DNA of 64,000 nt from Margaritifera margaritifera (Eukaryota; Mollusca; Bivalvia; Unionida; Margaritiferidae): positions 2,790,001 to 2,854,000 of the forward strand of contig JAQPZY010001670.1 of NCBI GenBank assembly GCA_029931535.1, written 5' to 3'. Each line of letters begins with the position of its first letter. The stretch's first letter is position 1. Made by a program: the position numbers and the translations under genes. Positions 43,901 through 52,900 of this stretch are shown piece by piece. The notes beneath the pieces were generated by a model. That model saw nothing but the letters and a program-made list of their open reading frames with translations. It searched no databases and was not told the origin of the DNA.

Positions 43901-46900
43901 CAGCAAGGTCACAAATTTCCCAAAGGGCGTGAATGACAGACTAATGCAAATGAGACTCCCACTGTCTGGAAAAGGACATGCAACTATCATCAGCACCTAT
44001 GCACCCACCATGACCAATCCAGATGAGATCAAGGACAAATTTTATGAAGACTTAGTCTCTTATCGCAGATGTACCAAAGGCAGATAAGCTCATCCTCCTT
44101 GGTGACTTCAATGCTAGAGTTGGCACAGATCACCAGACATGGCCAGGTGTCATTGGCAAAAATGGCTTTGGCAAATGTAACAACAACAGACTCTTCCTAC
44201 TGAAGAAATGCGCTGAACATGACCTTCTAATCACTAACAGTTTTCTGCCTGCCAAACCGCAACATGACATCTTGGATGCACCCATGCTCCAAGCACTGGC
44301 ATCTCATTGACTACATAATCATCACAAGAATGATAGGCAGGAAGTCTGAGTGATGAAGGCCACAAGAAGTGCCAAATGCTGGACTGACCACAGGCTCATA
44401 GTCTACAAGCTCAATATCCTGATTCAGACTAGTAGACGACCACAAGGCAAAAAACTGCCCAAAGAGCTTAATGTCGCCAAATTGTAACAGAAGAATGTGA
44501 AGAACTGTGCAGTCAACTAGATACAATTGATATGGACTCCAAGAATGTCAAGGAAAACTGGGCATCCTTCAGAGACTCTGTGTACTCAGCTGCATCCAAA
44601 ACCCTTGGTCCCACATGTAAACATCAAGATTGGTTTGATGAGAACAATGCTGATACAGAGATTTCTGAATGAGAAACATCGGCTACAGAAGGATTATTAA
44701 AAAGACAGCACTTCATCATCTAAGAAGGCAACCTTCAACAACATTTAGCTGCAAGACTCATGGCAGGGCAATAAGGCAGATGAGATTCAGTCCTACGCAG
44801 AAAGGAATGACATGAAGAACTTCTATGATGCTTTGAAGACAATCAACGGGCCACAATCATCAGGAACATCTCCAATACTGAATGCTGACAGTACCACACT
44901 GCTCACTGACAAAGAAAAGATACTTCAAAGATGGGCTGAACACTTCATAAATATCCTCAATCAACAGTCATCTATCAGTGGGGAGGCAAATGACTGACTC
45001 CCCCAAGTGGAAATCAACATATCACTTGCTGATCTTCTAACACTGACTGAAACTGAGAAAGCAATTTACCTGCTGTCAAATAGCAAAGCACCTGGAGCAG
45101 ATGCTATATCAGCAGAAGTCTACAAAGTCTGAGACTCGCACATGGCACAGAAACTGACTGAACTCTTCCAGTCAATGTGGACTCAAGGAACGATACCTCA
45201 TGAGTACAAAGATGCATCCATTATCCACTTGTACAAGCAGAAAGGCAACAGACAATCCTGCGACAATCATCAGGGCATCTCCTTGCTGTCAATAGCTGGC
45301 AAAATCCTCACAAGGGCTCCAGCCTGAGAGTCAGTGTTGCTTCAGGAAAGGATGAGGGACCACAGATATGGTGTTTGCAGCTCATCAACTCCAGAAGAAA
45401 TGCCAGGAACATAACTCCAACCTGTACACAACATTCATTAACCTGACAAAAGCCTTTGACACAGTCAGCCATTGGAAGATCATGGCAAAATTTGGTTGCT
45501 CATGTCGTGAATGACGGTGAGTCATCTGAACCATTACCAGTCACCAATGGAGTCAAGCAAGGTTGTGTTTCAGCCCCAATCCTCTTCTGTATGATTTTCT
45601 CTGCCATGCTTACTGATGCCTTCCTATGACACTGGGATCAACATCAGATACTGGACTGATGGCAAGATCTTCCATCTGAGGAGACTACAGGCAAAGACAG
45701 ACGAAGACTACAGGAAGTGACTGATTGTGATCTCCTATTTGCTAATGACTGTTCCCTGAATGCCAAATCTGAGTCTGACATGCAACACAGTATGGACCAT
45801 TTATCTTCAGCTTGTGACAATTTCGGTCTCACAATCAGCAACAAGAAGACAGAGGTAATGTATCAACCTGCACCCAGAAAGCTTTACATAGAGCCTACCA
45901 TCACAGTAAATGGCCAAACCCTCCTGGCAGTGGACAAGTTCACCTATCTCAGCAGCACACTGTCATGTGCAGTCCACATCAATGATGAAACCAATGCCAG
46001 AATTGCTAAAGCAAGTGTGGCCTTTGGCAGACTATGCACAAACATGTGAGAGCGGTGAAGCATCAGTCTACAAACAAAACTGAAGGTCTGCAAAGCCATT
46101 GTGTTGCTGACCCTGCTGTATGCTAGCAAAACCTGGACAGTGTACAGACGCCATGCCAAAAAGCTGAACCATTTTCATGTGGACTGCCTGAGGAAACTGA
46201 TGAGGATAAGATGGCAGAACAAGGTCCCAGACACTGAGGTTCTCACATGGGCAGGCATTCCAAGCATCCACACTCTGCTGATGAAATCACAGATGAGATG
46301 GGCAAGCCATGTCACTAGAATGTCAGAAGAGCAACTACCAAAGAAAATCTTCTACAGCAAGCTGAAGGAAGGTAAGCAATTTCAGGGTGGTCAGAAGAAA
46401 CACTTCAAAGATTCCCTCAAGTTCTCCTTGAAACACTTCAACATTGGCCCTAAGTCTTGGCAAGATCTCACACAGGATCGCTCCACCTGGCAGTCTCATC
46501 CATACTGGAGCTACAGACTTTGAACTGAGGAGAATTGAGAGGCAGTGCAGAAGCATGAGCAGCATAAGTATCAGAACTGCAGCACATCCTCTACTGATCA
46601 AGTAAACCCAAGCGGCATCTCCTGTCAAGTGTGCCAAAGACAGTTCAGAGCACAAATTGGCCTAATCAGCCACTCATGTACTCACAGAAACTGTACCAGT
46701 TAGTGATGTCATGGTCATCTTCAAACTTGAAGGGCAAACAACAACAACAACATGTAGAGAATAAGAAGTTTGGTGTTTGAAGGTGGATATATATAGAAAG
46801 TATGAAGTTTGGTGCTTATATGTACATATATGTAGAAAATAATAAGTTTGGTGCTTGAAGGTGGATATATGTAGAGAATAAGAAGTACAGAGTAAAAAAA

Positions 46901-49900
46901 ATATATCAAATATCAACTCAGTTTGACACCTTTATCCAAAAATGCACAAGAATCATTAACATGATGTCTGTAGGTGAATTAGTGTTGGATGTAGACATTA
47001 TCTGCGGTGTCAATCAATCCTAAGAAACAAGTCTAATTGACTGTGTTAACAAGTCATACACCTCTCTGAGATGCCTCAATCAATATAATTCTATGCATAC
47101 TAACCATAATTGATTGTATTGTTGAGTTGTGTGGAAAGTTTTAAGATTCTCATATTTGTCAAAAAGTTGAACATGGCAACTCAATATAAAGTATTATTCT
47201 GTGTCAAAAATGAAAAAAGAGGGTTGAAGTTGTATCCTGGAGAGTTTTTTTAAAACTGAAATATACATTTAATCAAAGATGACAAAAAGTTTTTCAAAAA
47301 GTAACTTTGACAATTCTATTTCACATAACATATCTTTACCAAAAGATGCACTGTAACTCCAAGTAAGGTGGTAACCAGTGGTCAAGACTAAAATACTGTT
47401 CAGATAAGACTGAACACTAGGCTAGGACTCTTCCACCAATGATCATGTTAAGCAAAGCACAAGAAAGTATAGTCACTATATTGTAATGAATAAAAAACAT
47501 TTTCAAAGCAAAGTTGGTTTGATGTTGTAGATAAAAAAGTGTAAAATCATAAATAAGCCTAATTATTTTAGAGAATATCTGACATGAGTGCTTATTAGAT
47601 ATGAATAATATCATATGCCATTGCAGCTATTGGTATACTGTATTATTCAATGAATTTCAATATTTTATATTCAATGAACGTCAGTTTGTGACCCTACTGA
47701 TCATATAACTGCTGAGATTTTGTGTTAATTATGCCATGATGATACTCTTGTAGAAGTTATGCCACTCCGGGCAATTTGAATTTCATAATGACACACTTAT
47801 AGAGGTTATGCCACACAGGACAATTAGAATTTCATAATGATACACTTGTAGAGGGTATGCCACTCATCGCAATTAGAATTTCATAATGATACACTTGTAG
47901 AGGTTATGCCACTCTGGGCAATCACAATTTCATAATATCATGACAGAAATAAAAGTTAACATTTTGTGATAATTCATGCATGAAATTTTTCATACAATAA
48001 ATATATTTCTACCTGTCCTGATGTGTACGAAGTTCTGACTGAAGTTCCTCTATGCGTAACTCAAAGTTCATCTTCTCCTTCTCGAGGGCAGATTTGGATT
48101 TCTTCATTTGTGTGGCCTCTGACATCAGTTGCTGTACACGTGTCTCAAGCTCCTTGATCACATTACTCTAAAATACATACTCATGAATGAATGTACCCTC
48201 CTGCACACCAGTACATCAGATACATGCTCATGAATGAATGTACCCTCCTGCACATCAGAACATATCAGATACATGCTCATGAATTAATGTACCCTCCTGC
48301 ACATCAGTACATGTCAGATACATGCTCATGAATGAATGTACATTCCTGCACATCAGTACATGTCAGATACATGCTCATGAATGAATGTACCCTCCTGCAC
48401 ATCAGTACATGTCAGATACATGCTCATGAATGAATTTACACTCCTGCATATAAGCCTTACTCGAACTAAAAAATCCAAACTCTGATTAGCTACTGGAGCT
48501 CATCTACATAACTGAAATTTTGAATGCAATGAGTATGCAAAAACTAAGGATATCCTAAAACTTCATTATCCTATTCTGTGTAATGTTTACATGCTGTGGA
48601 TCTATTTACCCTTATAGATGTCTATCAGCAGTTTCCTAAAGTCCAATCCATAAATTTTGCCACCTGTCCTAAGTTTGCCATATCAACAATAACAGCTGGC
48701 CTACGATCAACATCTCTAAAGAAACTCACAAAATATGCATGTGACGATTTCGACCATCAATGATTCTCTAATTAACTCACACCCTTCTTTCTATACCAAT
48801 AGTAATTTGCATGAATTGGCTGATGTAAGATTACAATTCTTTGTGTATACCTTTATCTCTATTTTAAACAATTTCATCTGTTATTCATAGAGATAATAAA
48901 TATCATTGCTCTGTTTTATTTGATTTGTTAACAGTTCATCATAACATCAAACTTGTAGGATTCATATGCAATAGTCTCACTCATAATTATACAGGTTCAT
49001 GAAATAAAAGCAGTATAGCATTCTCAAGTACTTCAGTGACTGAGCTGAAAATCTAATAATATAATTCTCGCATGCAGCATCTTTGCTGAAAAATGCACTG
49101 CCTGTAAAATCAATACCATGAACTATAACCCATAGTTTTGGGAAATATTTCACAGAAACTAAGGTGAGACTGTACCAGTAAACAGTAAAGATGCTGCCAA
49201 AATGTTTGAAATTTTGGCTTGAATTTGTGTTTAGTGCTAAAAAAGTTTTTATAATACTGGGACTGATATCAATATTTTTAAACAGAATTCAAATCATCAA
49301 GTGGTATCTCTCTTGGTTACTAGATATCTAATCTGACTATGATATGTACATGGTTTTTGTTACATTAAAAAGACATCTAATTTGAGTATAATATATACAT
49401 TGGTTTTTGTTACATTAAAAAGACATCTAATCTGACTATGATATGTACATTGGTTTTTGTTACATTAAAAAGACATCTAATTTGAGTATGATATGTACAT
49501 TGGTTTTTGTTACATTAAAAAGACATCCAATTTGAATATGATATGTACATTGGTTTTTGTTACATTAAAAAGACATCTAATTTGAATATGATATGTACAT
49601 TGGTTTTTGTTACATTACAAAGACATCTAATTTGAATATGATATGTACATTGGTTTTTGTTACATTACAAAGACATCGAATTTGAATATGATGTGTACAT
49701 TGGCTTTTGTTACAGTAAAGAGACATATTATCTTAATTTCCTTCAATTTATAAATCCAATTAAACAGAATTTATTTAAAAAGCAAATCTATGAAAATACA
49801 TGGATTATTCTAAATTTTGTAGTATGGAAATGTATAAAAGTCAATGTCAATCAGTAAAGCTTCTATTAACAATAGTTTCACCATTTGCAGAATCCACTTG

Positions 49901-52900
49901 TTTGATTGGATGATAGGAAATGTAACATACAAGTCAAGATCTGAAGCAGCTACAAGCTAGATAAGTACTTGTGTGAGAAACGAGAAAACTTTAATTACTG
50001 ATTTGATGTATGAAGCATTGTAAGAGCTCTAATGACTCATCCCTAACCTTCATAAAGAACAAAACGTATTACCTTCTATACTTGCATATACTCTGGGTCC
50101 AAATGCAAACAACATAGACCCTGATCTGCCGTCGCATGATGCGCCAGCAGATCAGAGTCTATGTTGTTTGTTATACTGATTAGTCTTTACAAACTGCATA
50201 GACCCAGATCTGCCAGCACATTATGCAATGGCAGATCTGGGTCTATGCAGTTTGCATTTGGTATTAGCTTATATGTGAGTATATATGGTACTCATAATTA
50301 CGTCTTATTATACACATGGATAATACACAAAATAGTCTATGTATTGTGCACAAATTAATCTAAGATGTGTAGTACAATTCTTTCAAAAACCTTACATAAC
50401 CACAAGGTCTACCACTGTTGACATTAACTTCACGAATGCCATTGTTGAAAAATATTAAAGCCTGTAAAACAATGAGATTTCAAGATCCAGATTGATTAGC
50501 ATTACAAATTTGTAACTTACTTCTGTTAGTGTTAAACTTTAATGTTGAAAAAAAAAATGATTTTCATAATAATACCTCACATGAATGCCTTCAACAGACA
50601 ACAGTTTAATATTATGAAGTATTGAATTCTATATTTGCTTTATTATCTATAAATACAGTGTGTTAAAATATTTGAAAATAGGGAATGTAATGCAAAATGT
50701 TAAACTACATTAAAAAGCATTAATAGTTGATACACTGCTTTGATCTAAATAAGTGTTGTACTAACTGTGGATATGGCTTGCTGGTTGTATTCCTTCTCCA
50801 TTTTCTGCAGGCGTGCATTGGTGTCATCCAGTATTTCCTGAATATTGCGGGTATGTTGCTTCTGCATCTCAAACTTCTCCTGCTCAAACTCGGCCACAAT
50901 GTCATTAATCTGCAACAGTAACACTCACAGTCATATTTCATATCCGTTAAATACCTTACATTGCCATACCACTAAACAAAGTCATTAATCTGCAACAGTA
51001 ACACTCACAGTCATATTTCATATCCGTTAAATACCTTACATTGCCATACCACTAAACAAAGTCATTAATCTGTAACAGTAACACTCAAAGTCATATCTCA
51101 TAACCCTCAAAAACTTTGCCATTCCACTTCACAGTGTCGCTAATCTGCAACAGTAACACTCAGTCATCTCATATCCCTCAAAAACCTTACACTGCCATAC
51201 CACTTCACAATATCATCAATCTGCAATAGTAACGCTCACTGTCATATCTCAAAACCATCAAAAACTTATGCTGCAATACCACTTCACAATGTCATTAATT
51301 TACAATTATAGTAACACTCAGTCACATCTCATATCCCTAGAAAACCTTACATTGCCATATACTACACAATGTCATTAAGCTGCAATTGTAACAGTCATAT
51401 CTCATATCCCTCAAAAACCTTTCATTGCCATCCCACTGTTGTTATTCTGCAACAAAAACAGTCATATCTCATGTACTTCAAAAACTTAACATTGCCATAC
51501 TACTTGACAATGCCATTAATATGCAGTAGTAACACTCAGTCACATCTCATATCTCTCAAGAAACTTGCATTGCCATACCACTTCACAATGTCTTAAATCT
51601 GCAACAATAACAGTCATATCTCATATCCTTCAAAAACCTTACATTGCCATACCACTTCACAATGTAATATAATAATCTGCAACAGTAACAGTCATTTATT
51701 ATATATTTCATAATGAGATAGTGAAATATATCAGTGGGAGAAAAATGATATCGCCACAGTGGCAATACCACTTTTATCACCACAGTGGCAATGCCACTTT
51801 TGGAACTACTTTCTTTTCCCATTTAGGAAACATATCTGTCCTTTAGTATGTTATTCAAATCTGTATTTTCATAATTAAGCCTATGTCATTTTTTCTTCTT
51901 CTTCTTCTTTGGCTCCTTCTCTCTCTCTTTCTCTCTCCATCAGGATGAACAGATCTTAACTTGTGTCAAGAATGTAGACCAGTGGTTCCCAACCTTTTAT
52001 GCTGCAACATCCTAAATTGGCCACCAACAGTACCTTCTGACCCTCAGGGCACTTTTCAGCATTAAGAAAGCACAAACAAATTTTGTTCTGACAACCCTTC
52101 ATGACCCTACCAAGGACCAACTGCGACCCTGATTTGGGTCATGACCTGAGGTTGGGAACCGCTGCTGTAGACCCTCTAGTATATATTTATTTAATCAATA
52201 CAGAGGCACCATAAAAATGATGACTAAAAATGAACTCCAAAGAACAAAAAGTCAAAAAGTAGGCTCCAAATATTAACTTTTTAAATTAGTTTTCCACATT
52301 AATCCTGCAAATGATTAGTGACTGAACTTACATGAACTGTTGCTATAAGATATTATGTCACCCATACAGTGTGCCTTTTACACTCTACAACAAACGGACA
52401 GATTTTTCAGAAAAACTTTTGGTTAAATATAGTAATAAAATTGTTTAAGTAGCAATTTTAACTCTCAACATAATCATAATCATGTTGAAAAATGATGGAG
52501 AAATAAGGCATTGATGAGAGTTGATTGCTAACTGAAATTAAGTGACAATCCAAATTTGGCTGCAGCGTCAGTTGCTGAACCAGACTGCAAGGTTGCCAAG
52601 GCCAAAGATTCCTGTTTGAATGCAGAAATGAACAAAACTAAGAACCAAAATTAATACAAGTAAACCCACAATCATTAAAATCTTTTGTTCAAAGATGTTA
52701 TGCTCTGAAATCTGTTGGATGTGACTGCTCTGCTATTTCTACAGTACCCCTACCCCAACAATGTTTACTGTGTTAATCCACGCAAGAAATGTGTTAACGA
52801 AAATAAAAATCTTTTCATTTTCATTTGAAAACAGTCATTAATTTGACAAAATACACAGTTTGAAGCATTATTTGAACAAGATACATTTGTAAAAGGTTGC

